Source: Thermus thermamylovorans (lineage in GTDB: Bacteria; Deinococcota; Deinococci; Deinococcales; Thermaceae). Taken from it: 33,698 nucleotides of DNA. Both the position numbers and the translations under genes were made by a program. Under the pieces are notes generated by a model. The model was not told where the DNA came from. It ran no database searches and saw nothing but the letters and a program-made list of their open reading frames with translations. Shown in pieces: positions 1 through 10,200 of this stretch. Position 1 is the first letter of the stretch, and each line of letters opens with the position of its first letter. The stretch is taken from assembly GCF_004307015.1 (NCBI RefSeq), contig NZ_SIJL01000013.1, positions 1 through 33,698 of the forward strand, given 5' to 3'.

Positions 1-1
1 C

Positions 2-751
2 CTCCTGGCCCTGGCCCTCCTCCCCCTCTTCCCCCCGGTGGGGCCCTTCTCCTTCGGGTTCGAGTTCCTCCCCGCCCTCCTCTTCGCCTTCCTCTTCACC
101 GGGCTGGCCGCCCTCCTCCTGGACCGGCTCCTCTACCGCCCCCTGCGCCTCCGGGCGGCCCCGGCGGTGATCCTGGCCATGATGGCCTTCGCCGCCGCCT
201 TCCTGGTGCGCAGCCTCCTCTACCTCCTCTTCGGCCCCGACTTCGCCTTCTACTACACGGGCCGCCCCCGGCCCGCGGTGGACTTCCTGGGGGTGCCGGT
301 GCGGCCCGACCAGTTCTTCATCCTGGGGACGAGCCTCCTTCTGGTCCTCCTCCTCCACCTCCTCCTCACCCGCACCAAGCTGGGCAAGGCCATGCGGGCC
401 ACCGCCGATAACCCGGAGCTGGCCCGGGCCTCGGGGATCCCCACGGAGCGGGTGGCCCTATGGACCTGGTTCCTGGCGGGGGGGCTTGCGGGGGTGGCGG
501 GGACGCTTCTGGGCCTGGACGCCCAGCTCCGCCCCGAGATGGGCTGGTTCGTCCTCCTGCCCCTCTTCGCCGCGGTGATCCTCGGGGGGATCGGCAACCC
601 CTATGGGGCCCTGGCGGGGGCGGTGGTGATCGGGGTAGCCCAGCAGGTCTCCTCCAGCTTCCTCAACCCGGCCTACGGGCCCGGGGTGGCCTTCGTCATC
701 CTGATCCTGGCCCTCTTCGTGCGGCCCGAGGGCCTTTTCTCCCGGAGGTGA
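2..751 (+). CDS. livH: Branched-chain amino acid ABC transporter permease LivH (5' truncated by window edge)
   Basis: Inner-membrane permease that, with LivM, forms the channel of a leucine/isoleucine/valine-type ABC importer. The reading frame is open from base 2, and the protein before the GTG at 38 is already hydrophobic (LLALALLPLFPP), so the true start lies upstream; about 250 residues are visible against roughly 290 in the family. Successive hydrophobic segments are separated by the cytoplasmic EAA-type loop LGKAMRATADNPELARASGI (about 381-440), which contacts the ATPase. The C-terminus GPGVAFVILILALFVRPEGLF is typical of LivH. The stop is 3 bases before livM, so the two are co-transcribed and probably translationally coupled. 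The substrate cannot be read from sequence; branched-chain amino acids are the family default, but amides or urea are alternatives. Confidence 0.93.
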   Translation, partial: LLALALLPLFPPVGPFSFGFEFLPALLFAFLFTGLAALLLDRLLYRPLRLRAAPAVILAMMAFAAAFLVRSLLYLLFGPDFAFYYTGRPRPAVDFLGVPVRPDQFFILGTSLLLVLLLHLLLTRTKLGKAMRATADNPELARASGIPTERVALWTWFLAGGLAGVAGTLLGLDAQLRPEMGWFVLLPLFAAVILGGIGNPYGALAGAVVIGVAQQVSSSFLNPAYGPGVAFVILILALFVRPEGLFSRR

Positions 752-754
752 GGG

Positions 755-1945
755 ATGGAGCTCCTCGGCAAGAGCCTCCTCCTGGCCCTGCCCCTGGGCT
801 TTCTCCTCTACCCCCTCCTCCGGGGGCGGCTCCCCCTGGCCTTCCCCCTGGCCCTCCTCCTGGGAGGGCTCCTGGGAGCCCTCCTCCACCTTCTCCTCTC
901 CCCCGGGGTGCTGGCCTACCTGGTCTCCTTCGCGGTCTTCGCCGGGGTCTTCGCCCTCCTCAGCCTGGGGCTCAACGTCCACTGGGGGTACACGGGGCTT
1001 TTCAACATCGGGGTGGCGGGCTTCTTCGCCCTGGGGGCCTTCACCTCGGCCCTCTTCACCACCGCCATGCCCCAGGGGATCCTGGCCCTGTACAGCCAGC
1101 AGGCCTTCGGCCTGGAGCAGCCCTTTTTGGTGGGGGTCCTGGCGGGGGGGCTGGTGGCCCTCCTCTTCGCCCTCCCCGTGGGCCTCGCCACCTTGCGCCT
1201 CCGGGAGGACTACCTGGCCATCGCCACCATCGGCTTCGCCGAGCTGGTGCGCCTGGTCTTCCAGAACGAGCGCTGGCTGGCCAACGGCCCCGAGCCCCTG
1301 CGGGGCATCCCCCGGCCCCTTTACTGCCTGGTCCAGGGGCCGGACTGCGACTGGCTGCCGGCTTTCCTCGCCCCCCTCTTCGCCGGGCTGGAGCCCCGGG
1401 ACTACCCCTACGTCTTCCTCCTCCTCCTCTCCTTGGCCCTGGCCCTGGGCTACCTCCTCCTGGAGCGGGCCCTCCGCTCCCCCTGGGGCCGGGCCCTCCG
1501 GGCGGTGCGGGAGGACGAGGCCTCGGCCCAGATGCTGGGGAAGAACACCGCCCTCCTCAAGCTCCAGGCCTTCGCCGTGGGGGCCTTCCTCATGGGGGTG
1601 GCGGGGGCCTTCTACGCCCACTACATGGTCTCCATCGACTACAACCACTTCCAGCCCCTCTTCGCCACCTTCCTCATCTGGGTGATGCTCATCCTGGGGG
1701 GAAGCGGCAACAACCGGGGGGCCATCCTGGGGGCCTTCGTCATCTGGGGGGTGTGGACGGGGACCGCCTTCCTCACCGACCTCCTAAGCCCCCTCCTCCA
1801 GGCCCTAAGCCCCGACCTCCCCGCCCGGGGGCCCTACCTGCGCTACCTCTTCATCGCCCTCCTCTTCATCCTCATCCTCCTCTACCGCCCCCGGGGGCTT
1901 CTGGGGGAGGAGAAGGTGGTCTCCGTCCTGGGAAGGCGGGAGTAG
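755..1945 (+). CDS. livM: Branched-chain amino acid ABC transporter permease LivM
   Basis: Second membrane permease of the importer, 396 residues and strongly hydrophobic. The ATG is preceded by GGAGGTGA at 743-750, a good ribosome-binding site that overlaps the livH stop. Recognisable LivM features are the segment LGLNVHWGYTGLFNIGVAGF in the first half, LRLREDYLAIATIGFAELVR in the middle, and the EAA-type loop GRALRAVREDEASAQMLGKN (about residues 246-265) followed by a membrane helix. The C-terminus RYLFIALLFILILLYRPRGLL is also typical. No LivG or LivF ATPase gene follows: the next gene is on the other strand only one base away. The ATPases and the binding protein must therefore be upstream of the window or elsewhere. 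Confidence 0.94.
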   Translation: MELLGKSLLLALPLGFLLYPLLRGRLPLAFPLALLLGGLLGALLHLLLSPGVLAYLVSFAVFAGVFALLSLGLNVHWGYTGLFNIGVAGFFALGAFTSALFTTAMPQGILALYSQQAFGLEQPFLVGVLAGGLVALLFALPVGLATLRLREDYLAIATIGFAELVRLVFQNERWLANGPEPLRGIPRPLYCLVQGPDCDWLPAFLAPLFAGLEPRDYPYVFLLLLSLALALGYLLLERALRSPWGRALRAVREDEASAQMLGKNTALLKLQAFAVGAFLMGVAGAFYAHYMVSIDYNHFQPLFATFLIWVMLILGGSGNNRGAILGAFVIWGVWTGTAFLTDLLSPLLQALSPDLPARGPYLRYLFIALLFILILLYRPRGLLGEEKVVSVLGRRE

Positions 1946-1946
1946 C

Positions 1947-3008
1947 CTAGGGGAGGCGCAGCACCCGGTCGTCCCCCTCCCTGGCCTGGCCGCGGCCGTC
2001 CCGGTTGGAGGTGGTCACGTAAAGGGCCCCGTCCGGCCCCACCTGGGCCTCCCTGAGGCGGCCAAAGCCGGTGAGGGCCGTCTCCACCCGGGCCACCCGC
2101 CACCTCCCCTGCCCCCCTTCCAGGACCAGGCGGAGGAGGGCCTGGCCCCGGAGGCCCGCCACGTAAAGCGCCCCCTTCCAAAAGGCCAGGTTCCCGGGAG
2201 GGAAGCCCTCGGGCCAGAGCTGGAGGGGATCCAGGTAGCGGGGGTCGCCCCCCCGGCCCACCACCCGGGGCCAGCCGTAGTTGCCCCCGGGGAGGATGAG
2301 GTTCACCTCGTCGTGCCCCCGGCCCAGCTCCCCGCTCGGCCCGTGGTCGCTGGCGAAGAGCTCCCCCGTCTCCGGATGCCAGGCCAGGCCCTGGGGGTTG
2401 CGGAGGCCGTAGGCGTAGACCTCGGGCCGGGCCCCCGCGCGGCCCCGGAAGGGGTTCCCCGGGGCCGGGGCCCCCTCCGGGGTGAGCCTGAGGATCTTCC
2501 CCCCCAAGGAGGCAAGGTCCTGGGCCAGCTCCCGCTCGTAGACCTCCCCGGTGGTCACGTAGAGCATCCCGTCGGGGCCGAAGGCGATCCGCCCCCCGGA
2601 GTGGAGGCCGTGGGGGCGGGCGGGGATCCCGTCCAGGACCACCCCCTCCAGGACCCCCCGGTCCCCCTGGTGCCTTAGGCGCACCACCTGGTTCCTCAAG
2701 CCCCCCTCCTCCACCGTGCGGTAGGCGTAGAGGTAGGGCTCCTGGGGAAAGCGGGGGTGGAGGGCGATCCCCAAAAGCCCCGACTCCCCCCGGGCGTAGA
2801 CGGGAAGCTCGGCGTAGAGGGTGGCCCTCCCCCCGCGCACCAGGCGGATGCGCCCGGGCCGCTCCGAGACCAAAAACCCTCCCTCGGGCAGGAAGGCCAG
2901 GGCCCAGGGCACCTCGAGGCCCCCCACCACCGCCTCCGCCCGGAGGCCCTGGCCCCGGGCCAGGCCCAGTCCCAGGAGGCCCAAAAGCACGCTCCTTCGC
3001 GTGGGCAT
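1947..3008 (-). CDS. PQQ-dependent aldose sugar dehydrogenase, exported
   Basis: Six-bladed beta-propeller quinoprotein of the soluble glucose/aldose sugar dehydrogenase family, 353 residues, expected to oxidise aldoses in the periplasm using PQQ and Ca2+. The N-terminus MPTRRSVLLGLLGLGLARG has a twin-arginine motif followed by a short hydrophobic stretch, so Tat export is likely. Family signatures are HGLHSGGRIAFGPDGMLYVTTG (residues 133-154; His136 in the HxGGR motif is the likely catalytic base), YAYGLRNPQGLAWHP, and DEVNLILPGGNYGWP. The start is fixed by AGGAGGT five bases before the ATG. It converges with livM, with one base between the stops. It follows tdh on the same strand after 235 bases, so it probably has its own promoter. 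The exact sugar cannot be predicted, and no PQQ biosynthesis genes are in view. Confidence 0.9.
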   Translation of the reverse strand: MPTRRSVLLGLLGLGLARGQGLRAEAVVGGLEVPWALAFLPEGGFLVSERPGRIRLVRGGRATLYAELPVYARGESGLLGIALHPRFPQEPYLYAYRTVEEGGLRNQVVRLRHQGDRGVLEGVVLDGIPARPHGLHSGGRIAFGPDGMLYVTTGEVYERELAQDLASLGGKILRLTPEGAPAPGNPFRGRAGARPEVYAYGLRNPQGLAWHPETGELFASDHGPSGELGRGHDEVNLILPGGNYGWPRVVGRGGDPRYLDPLQLWPEGFPPGNLAFWKGALYVAGLRGQALLRLVLEGGQGRWRVARVETALTGFGRLREAQVGPDGALYVTTSNRDGRGQAREGDDRVLRLP

Positions 3009-3243
3009 CCCTCACCTCCTCGGGCCCAAGCCTACCCTGGGGCCCCACCCCTCCCCGGAAGGCGGGGCACATTTAGCGCCCTCGCACCGGGGCCCCCACG
3101 GGGACTCTGCCCCTCCGGGGAGGGGTACCCAGGGGCGAGGGGCTCGGCGGGAGGGGGTATACCGCCGCGGCCCGCGCCGCGCCGGGGGCCAAAGGGGCTG
3201 GGTACGCCCCTTCCCCGGCGGGATGGCCTCCCCGCGCGGGCCC
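3009..3243. other. Intergenic region between tdh and the sugar dehydrogenase
   Basis: 235 bases without a supportable gene. It holds a GC-rich hairpin after tdh (3192-3212), an 8-base palindrome GGTATACC at 3156-3163 that could act as a -10 box on either strand, and, reading on the minus strand, TAGGCT about 20 bases before the dehydrogenase start. No convincing -35 box is visible. Confidence 0.5.
3192..3212 (-). terminator. Terminator-like hairpin downstream of tdh
   Basis: A 7-bp perfect stem (AAGGGGC at 3192-3198 and GCCCCTT at 3206-3212) encloses a 7-base loop, about 30 bases beyond the tdh stop. On the minus strand it is followed by TGG rather than a T-run, so it may be a weak or factor-dependent terminator or only an mRNA-end hairpin. 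Confidence 0.4.
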
Positions 3244-4275
3244 TCAAGCACGGGGGTCCAGGATCACCTTCACCGCCTGCCCCGAGGCCAGGAGGCCGAA
3301 GGCCTCCCGGTAGCGGCTTAAGGGGAGACGGTGGGTGATGAGGGGCCCAAGGTCCACCCGGCCCGCGTAGACCAGGGCGGTGCCCTGCATCCAGGTCTGC
3401 CAAAGCCGCCTCCCCGCGATGCCGTAGGCGGTGATCCCCCGCATGACCAGCTCCCCCGCCAGGTCGAAGCGGATGGGGTCCGAGGGGATGCCGAGGATCC
3501 GGGCCTCCCCCCCGGGGATGAGGGCCTGGAGGCCCTGGTGGATGGCGGCCTCGTTGCCGGAAAACTCCAGAAGCACCTCCACCCCGCTCCCCGTGACCTC
3601 CCGCACCACGGAAAGGAGGTCCTCCTCCTGGGGGTTGACGAGCCGGTCGGCGTAGGGCCGGGCGAAGGCCAGGCGGTAGGGGTTGGGGTCGGAGACCAGG
3701 ATGGGCCCCGCCCCGCTCGCCCGGGCCACCATGGCCGCCATGAGGCCGATGGGCCCGGCCCCGGTGATGAGGAGGCTCTTGCCCGAGACCCCGCTTCCCG
3801 CATAGACCGTGTGCACCGCGTTGCCGAAGGGCTCCAGGATGGCCCCCACCTCGAAGGGCAGGTCCTTGGGGTTCACCCAGGCGTTCTCCGCGGGCACCGC
3901 CACGTACTCGGCGAAGCCCCCGTCCCGGTCCACCCCCAGGATCTCCGTGTTCAGGCAGACGTGGTGGTGGCCCGTGCGGCAGGCGGGGCAGGCATGGCAG
4001 ACCACGTGGCTTTCCAGGCTCACGTGGTCGCCCACCTGGGGCCGCTTCACCCCCGGGCCCACGGCCTCCACCACCCCGCTGAACTCGTGGCCGGTGACCA
4101 GGGGGGGGCGGATCCTCCCCCGGGCCCAGGCGTCCCAACGCCAGATGTGCAGGTCGGTGCCGCAGATGCTCGCGGCCTCCACCCGGACCAGGATCTCCCC
4201 CGGGCCCGGCTCGGGCACGGGGCGTTCCACCAGGGCGAGGCCCTCCCCAGGGGCCAGCTTGGCCAAGGCGCGCAT
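3244..4275 (-). CDS. tdh: L-threonine 3-dehydrogenase (zinc-dependent)
   Basis: Medium-chain zinc alcohol dehydrogenase family, 343 residues, the usual Tdh length. It oxidises L-threonine with NAD+ to 2-amino-3-ketobutyrate in the cytoplasm. Visible residues are catalytic zinc ligands Cys38 (in ICGTD), His63 and Glu64 (GHEFSG), structural-zinc cysteines 93, 96, 99 and 107 ([15 protein letters not shown]), Glu148 in EPFGNAVHT, and the Rossmann glycine motif GAGPIG at 172-177. [19 protein letters not shown] and [13 protein letters not shown] are typical of Tdh rather than of generic sorbitol dehydrogenases. The ATG at 4275 has a TAGCAT box nine bases upstream that overlaps the tamB stop. No Kbl (2-amino-3-ketobutyrate ligase) gene lies next to it here, so the partner enzyme is elsewhere. 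Confidence 0.94.
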   Translation of the reverse strand: MRALAKLAPGEGLALVERPVPEPGPGEILVRVEAASICGTDLHIWRWDAWARGRIRPPLVTGHEFSGVVEAVGPGVKRPQVGDHVSLESHVVCHACPACRTGHHHVCLNTEILGVDRDGGFAEYVAVPAENAWVNPKDLPFEVGAILEPFGNAVHTVYAGSGVSGKSLLITGAGPIGLMAAMVARASGAGPILVSDPNPYRLAFARPYADRLVNPQEEDLLSVVREVTGSGVEVLLEFSGNEAAIHQGLQALIPGGEARILGIPSDPIRFDLAGELVMRGITAYGIAGRRLWQTWMQGTALVYAGRVDLGPLITHRLPLSRYREAFGLLASGQAVKVILDPRA

Positions 4276-4284
4276 ACCGGGGCC

Positions 4285-4290
4285 ATGCTA
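4285..4290 (-). promoter_or_regulatory. Candidate -10 box of tdh, overlapping the tamB stop codon
   Basis: Minus-strand TAGCAT lies nine bases before the tdh ATG, and its first three bases are the TAG stop of tamB. It implies a very short leader. No -35 box is evident, and readthrough from tamB is also possible. Confidence 0.4.
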
Positions 4291-7200
4291 CCACCGGTAG
4301 AGGGCCCCCACGCTGAAGCGGGTGGCGTCGGCCGCTTCCAGGCTGAAGGTGAGGCCCAGGGCCGGGGTGAGGTCGTAGCCCACGGCGAAGGCCAGGCGGG
4401 GAAACCTTCCGTTTCCGGGGAAAAAGGTGGAGCTAAAGGCGAAGGTAAACCCGTCCTGGCGGTACTGGGCGCTCAACGCCTGCCCGCCCCGCAGGTCCAC
4501 CGCATAGCCCAAGAAGAGCTCCGGGCTCAGGTACTTGCCGATGGAAAAGCGGATATCCCCCACCTCCCCCCCCTGGAGGAGGGGGACCTGGAGCTGGACG
4601 CGGTCCAGACCCAAAGCCCGGGCCAGCTCCCGCTCCAGCTGGCCCAAGACCAGGGTCTCCAGGGCCGCCCCCAGGGCCGCCTGGGGCAGGGCCTCCCCCA
4701 GGCGGGCCAGGTCGGGAGTGCCCAGGGCCAGGAGGGCGTAGATCTCGGGCTCGGAAAGCGGGGGCTCCGAGGCGAAGCGGGGCTCCAGGCGGGCCTTTAC
4801 CCGGCCGTTCTCCCGCAGGAACTCCCCGCTGGCCTCGAGGACGACCTGGTAGCCCCGGGTCTCCGCCTGGGCCCTCAGGGCGAACTCCGGCAGCAGGCCC
4901 CGGTCGGGGCGGAAGCGGAGCACGCTCCTCGCCGGGTCCAGGGTGAAGAGGGAGTCCAGGAGGCGGAAGCTTCCCCAAAGGGCTTCCACCTCCCCCGCCA
5001 GGAAGGGGTCGGCGTAGGTGCCGCCCAGGAAGAGCTCCCCCCGGAGCTCCCCCTGGACCAGGCTCTCCTGCACCAAAACCCCCCGCTCGGCGTAGATCCG
5101 CACCCCCTCGAAGACCAGGGGGACCGGGGCAGACCCTTGCCCCTCGGGGGGCCCGGCCCAGGGGACCCCCTCCTGGGTGAGCTGGCGGACACGGGCTTCG
5201 GGCAGGGCCAGGCGGGCGCGGACCACCTCGGCGTTGCCGGTGAGGTAGTAGGTGCCCCGCTCCTCGTAGAGGAAGAAGCCCTTCACGTCCAGGAGGCCCT
5301 CTTGCAGGTAGTACTGGGGGTAGTAGAGGGGCAGGGGCCCGTAGCCCGCCAGGCGCAAGGGGAACAGGGTGCCCTGGGCCAGGGCCCCCCCCAGGCGGAT
5401 CTCCACCCCGTAGCCCGGGTAGCGGAAGGCCACCTCCGCCGGGATGGCCTCCTGCAGCCCGGGCAGGGAGACCGTGCCCCTGGCGGTGACGCGGAAGTCC
5501 TCCAACCGGCCCTCGAGGCCCAGCCCCGCCCGCCCCGGGAAGGGGGCCTGGAGGAGGAGCTCCCCTTCCGCCCGCGCCCCCCCGTTCAGGGAGAGCAGGC
5601 CCCTTTCCAGGTACCCCGCCACCGGGCCGAGGCGGAAGCGGAAGTCCTGGAACTCCGCCCGGAAGCCCTCCGCCCCGAGGCGCAGGGTAAGGCTGCCCGA
5701 GGCCTCGGGGCGGTAAGGCCTGAGGGCGGGGATCACCCCCAGGACCGGGGTGAAGGCCGTGTCCCTCAGGCTCAGGTAGAGGTCGGACCCCCCGGGGCCG
5801 AAGTACCCCCCGCCCTCCCAGGTGCCCCGCCCGGCGAGGCGGAGGTGGTCCACATGGACCCTCCCTCCCTGGAAGCGCAGGGCCGCCCGGCCCCGGAGCT
5901 CGTCCCCCGCCCCCAGGAAGCGGAGGCTTTCCCCCACCAAGACCCCCTCCCCCTCCCAGGGGTCGGCGAGGGGCAGGCGCAGGCGGGCCTGGCCCGTCCA
6001 GTAGGCCTCCCCTTCCAGGGGCCCCGCCACGGCGGCGAGGGGGAGGTGGAGGGGGAAGGCGCGCAGGGCGGCGGCCAGGTCAAGCCGCCCTCCCAGGAGC
6101 TCCACCTGGAAGCGGCTTTGCCCCAGGCTCCCCTCCCCCCAAAGCCGCCCCGGGCCCAGGGCGCCGCTGAAGGCCAGGGGCAAGGCGGTGCCCGCCGCCT
6201 CCACCTGGCCCCTGAGGCTTCCCCGGGCCTCCAGGCCCTCCAGGGCGAGCCGCCCGGAGACCCGCCCCTTCAGGTAGGGAGCGTAGGGGGCCAGGAAGTC
6301 CTCCAGGGCCGCCCCCTCCAGGAGGAGTTCCCCGGCGAGGGGCCAGAGCCTCCCCCGGGCCTCCACCCGGCCCACCTCCCCCTCCAGCACCCCCTCCACC
6401 CCGTACCCCTCGCCGAAGACCCGCCCCCGGAAGCGGGCCGCGAGGGGAGGGAGGGGCAGCTCCACCCGCAGCTCCCCGGAAGGGGGGTAGGCGAGCCGCC
6501 CCTGGAGGTAGGGGCCCTCCGCCTGCAGGGTCGCCTCCAGGAGCCTTCCCGTCAGCTCCAGGACCTGCGCCCCCGCCCGGTAGCCTAGGCGGTAGCTCCC
6601 CCCCAGGTCCACCTCCCCCTCAAGGGCACCCGCCCCCGCCGCCCACCAGGGCCAAGGGGGATGCTCCCCCAACAGGCGCACCCGCTCCCCCTCCCCCAGG
6701 AGGCGCAGGGCGAGGCCCGCCACCTCCAAGGCCCAGGCCCCCTCCACCCGCCCCCCGGCGTAGCGCAGGGCCCCCTCCCCTTCGGGGCTCACCAGGGCCA
6801 AGGAGAGATCCCGAAGGTCCAGGACCCCTTCCAGGGGCAGCCCGAGCCCCGGCACCCGGTAGCCCAGGCGGACCTCCCTGCCGGCGCCCTGCGCCTGGAG
6901 CCCCCCGGGCACCAGGCCCGCCAGGAGCCGCCCCTCCCCCGAGGCCTCCCGGGCCTGGAGGTCCACCCGCACCCCTCCCGCCTCCAGGAGGGGCCAGCGG
7001 AAGCCCACCCCCTCCCCCAGGACCTCCCCCCGGACGCCCGGCACCCCCTCCCCGAAGACCTCCAGGAAGCCCTCCCGGAAGGCGAGCCGCCCCTCCCAGA
7101 CCTCCCGCCAGGCCACCTCCCCCTCCAGGTCCCCGGCGAAGGCCAGCCGCAGGCCCTCCCTCCCGTAGGCCCCCCTCACCCGGGCCTCGCGGCCAAAGGC

Positions 7201-10200
7201 GGCCAAGGCCAGCTCCCCCTCCACCCGCTCCCAGGGGCCCGCCGCCCAGCCAAAGACCCGGAGGGGCCCGTAGGCGAAGCCCTCCGCCCGGAGGGCGAGG
7301 CCCTCCGGCCCCACCTCCCCCCAAAGCCCCTCCCCGCGGAGGGCCACCCGGAAGCCGGGGAGGCCCTGGAGGTCCAGGGCCACCTCCCCCAGGCGGTAGC
7401 GGCCCCGAAGCCACTCCCCGGGGTAGGCCCCCTCGGCCCAAAGCTCCCCCAGGCCCAGGGGCAGGGGCCCGGCGTAGCGGTAGAGGAGGCGGAAGGGGAG
7501 GAGGTCGAGCCGCCCCCAAAGGGGAAGCCCCTCCCCGAGGAGGTCCAGGCCCAGGCCCCGCCCCCGGAGGAGGACCTCCCCGTAGGGGGTGAGGAGCCTC
7601 CCCTCCCCCAGGAGGGCCCCCAGGTACCCCGCCTCTGCCCGGTAGCCGTGGTCCAGCCGCAGGGCCAGGGGCCCGTGGGCCAGCTCCCCCTGGGCCTGGG
7701 CCTCGAGGCCCGGGCACCCCCCCAGGGGGGCGGGGAGGCAGAAGGCCCCCCGGACCTCCCCCCGCCACTCCCCTTCCCCCAGGAGGCGGAAGGTCCCCTG
7801 GGCCAGGTCCACCTCCCCCCGCAGGCCCCCCCCCGGGAGGGGGTAGCGGAGGGCGAGGAGGCCGGAAAGGGCGCGGCCGTAGCGGGCCTCCCCCGCAAGC
7901 ACCGGCCCCAGGAAGCGGAGGACCGCCCCCTCCTCCCCGTAGGCCGCCTCCACCCGCTCCCCCAGGACCTCCCCGGCCAGCTCCGCCCGGAGGGGCCAGG
8001 GCCAGACCCGCCCGGAAAGCCGGCCCTCGGGCCGCTCCAGGACCACCCCTATGGGCCCGTCCCAGGGGCCCTCGGCCCGGGCCCGCACCCCGAGGGGGAG
8101 GCCGAAGGGGGCGAGGTCCCGGTCCAGGTGGAGGGAAAGCCGCCCCCCCTCCAGCCGCAGGCGGAAGCCGGAAGCCTCCCCCCACAGGGCCAGGGCCCCG
8201 GGGTCCGGCCCTCCCCCCTCGTGGGCGTAGGCGAAGCGGAAGGGAAGGGCCTCCCCTTCCCCCAGCACCGCCCCCTCCCCTTCCAGGAGGAACCGGGGGA
8301 GCTCCCCTTGGAGGCGGGCCTCCGCCAGGAGGCGGGCCTGGCCCAGGGGGAGGGCGTAGCGGGCCTCCCCCCTCAGGGAAAGCCCCTCCAGGACCCCTTC
8401 CGCCCGCACCTCCCCCGGAAGCCCTTCCCCCAAGAGGGAAAGGCGCAGGGGGCCCTCCCCCTCGGCCAGCAGCCTGAGGCCCCGCCCCTGGGCCTCGAGG
8501 CGCCCCCGGTAGCCCTCGGGGCCGTAGGCCAGGTCGGCCCCCACCCGGAAGCCCAGGACCTCCCCCTCCCCCCGCACCCCCAGCTGCAGGGCCCCGTGGT
8601 AGCGGGCGGCAAAGGCCAGGGGGGCCTCCCAGGTGGCCTCCACCCTCCCCCCCTCCCCCCAAAGGCGCAAGGGGCCCTCCTGCTCCAGGTAGCGGAGACC
8701 CCTGAGCCACCCCTCCCCCCGGTACCGCGCCCCCTCCCAGAGGAGGGCCACCTCCCCCTCCCCGTAGGCCGAGGCGTGGCGGAACACCCCCTCCCCCTCC
8801 AGCCCCAGGAGGTCCAGCCGCCCGGCAAAGGCGCTCTCCCCCAGGCCCTCCCCCAGGAGGCGGGCCTCCGCCTCCAAGTCCCTCAGGGAGCCCGCAAGCC
8901 GGGCCTCCACTCCCCCGAGGCGGAAGGCCCCCAGGACCTCCCCCTCCCCGCCCAGGCGGAGCCGGCCCTCCCCCTGGAGCGCCCCCAGGCCCCAAAGCCG
9001 CCCCTCCCCGGGGGCCCAGGCCAGGCCCAGGTCCCGCAGGGGGAGGTGGAGGCGCAAGACACCCTCCCGGTAGTCCAGGAGGAGGGCCTCCTCACCGTAG
9101 CGGAGCCGGGCCCAGGCCTCCCCTTCCCCCTCCAGGGTGAGCCGCCCCCAGGCTTCCCCGGAAAGGGGCAGGCCCAGAAGGCCCATGAGGGGCCCCGCGT
9201 CCGCCACCCGGAAGCCCACCTCCTCCCCCTCCAGGGCCACCTCCCCCCCGGGAAAGGCCAGGCGCAGGAAAGCCCCCTCCCCGTACCCCCCGCGGAAGGC
9301 GAAGGGGAGGCCGCCGAGCTCCCCCTCCCCCGCCCCCTCCAGGGCGAGCCCCTCCCCCCAAAACTCCCCCCAAAGCCCCCCCTCCCGCCCCAGAAGGGCC
9401 ACGGGCAGGGCGAAGCCCCCCCGGTAGCGGAGGCCCTCCCCCTGGAGGTGCACCGGCCCCTCCAGCAGGTAGCGCACCCCCTCCGCCCACCACACCCGCC
9501 CCCGGAAGGCCACCGGCTCCAGGTAGGGGGCCCAGGCCTCCCCGCCCAGGTCCAAGGCCAAAGCCCCCCAGGGCCCGCCCCCCCGGGCCCACAGGCGCAC
9601 CCCCGCCCCGTCCCCCCCGTACCCCCCCGCCAGGGCCAGGGAAACCCCCTCCGGGGAAACCCGCCCCTCCCCCTCCAGGTAGGGCCCGGAAAGCCGGACC
9701 CGGGCGGCGAGGAGCTCCTCCCCCACCGCGAGGGCCTCCCCGTAGGGGGAAACCAGCCGGAGCCTACCCCCTTCCGTCCCCCAAACCCCCGTGGCCCGAA
9801 GGGGAAGCCCCCAGGGGGCGAGGTCATACCCCTCGGCCCGCACCTCCAGGGAAAGCCCTCCCTCCCCGTACCCCCCCAGAAGCCGCAGGCCCGGGGCCTC
9901 CCCGGCGAGGCGCAGGCTGGCCCCCTCCCCCTGGAAGCCCAGGCGCAGGCCCGGCCCCTCCCAGTAGACCTCCCCCCGGTAGGCGAGGCCCGGGAGGTCC
10001 AGCCGCCCGGAAAGCCGCCCCGGCCCCCCGTGGGGCACCTCCAGCCGCCCCAGGAGGGCAAGCTCCCGCCAGGGACCCTCCCCCGCCACCTCCCCGTAGG
10101 GGGTGCGGAGGGCCACCCGCCCCCCCTCCAGGCCCCCCGCGGCCAGGAGCCGCCCCTCCAGGCCCCGGTACCGGAAGGGAAGCTCCAGGGCAAAGGGCCA

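Noticed and set aside
458-1648. Minus-strand 396-codon frame opposite livH/livM
   Set aside because: Gly/Glu/Gln-rich antisense product of Leu-codon-rich permease genes; no recognisable motif or ribosome-binding site.
3156-3163. GGTATACC palindrome as an operator
   Set aside because: Eight bases is too short to claim a binding site; recorded only as a possible -10 element in the intergenic entry.
3331-6588. 1,085-codon plus-strand open frame opposite tdh and tamB
   Set aside because: Crosses two recognised minus-strand genes, has low-complexity composition and no family motif.
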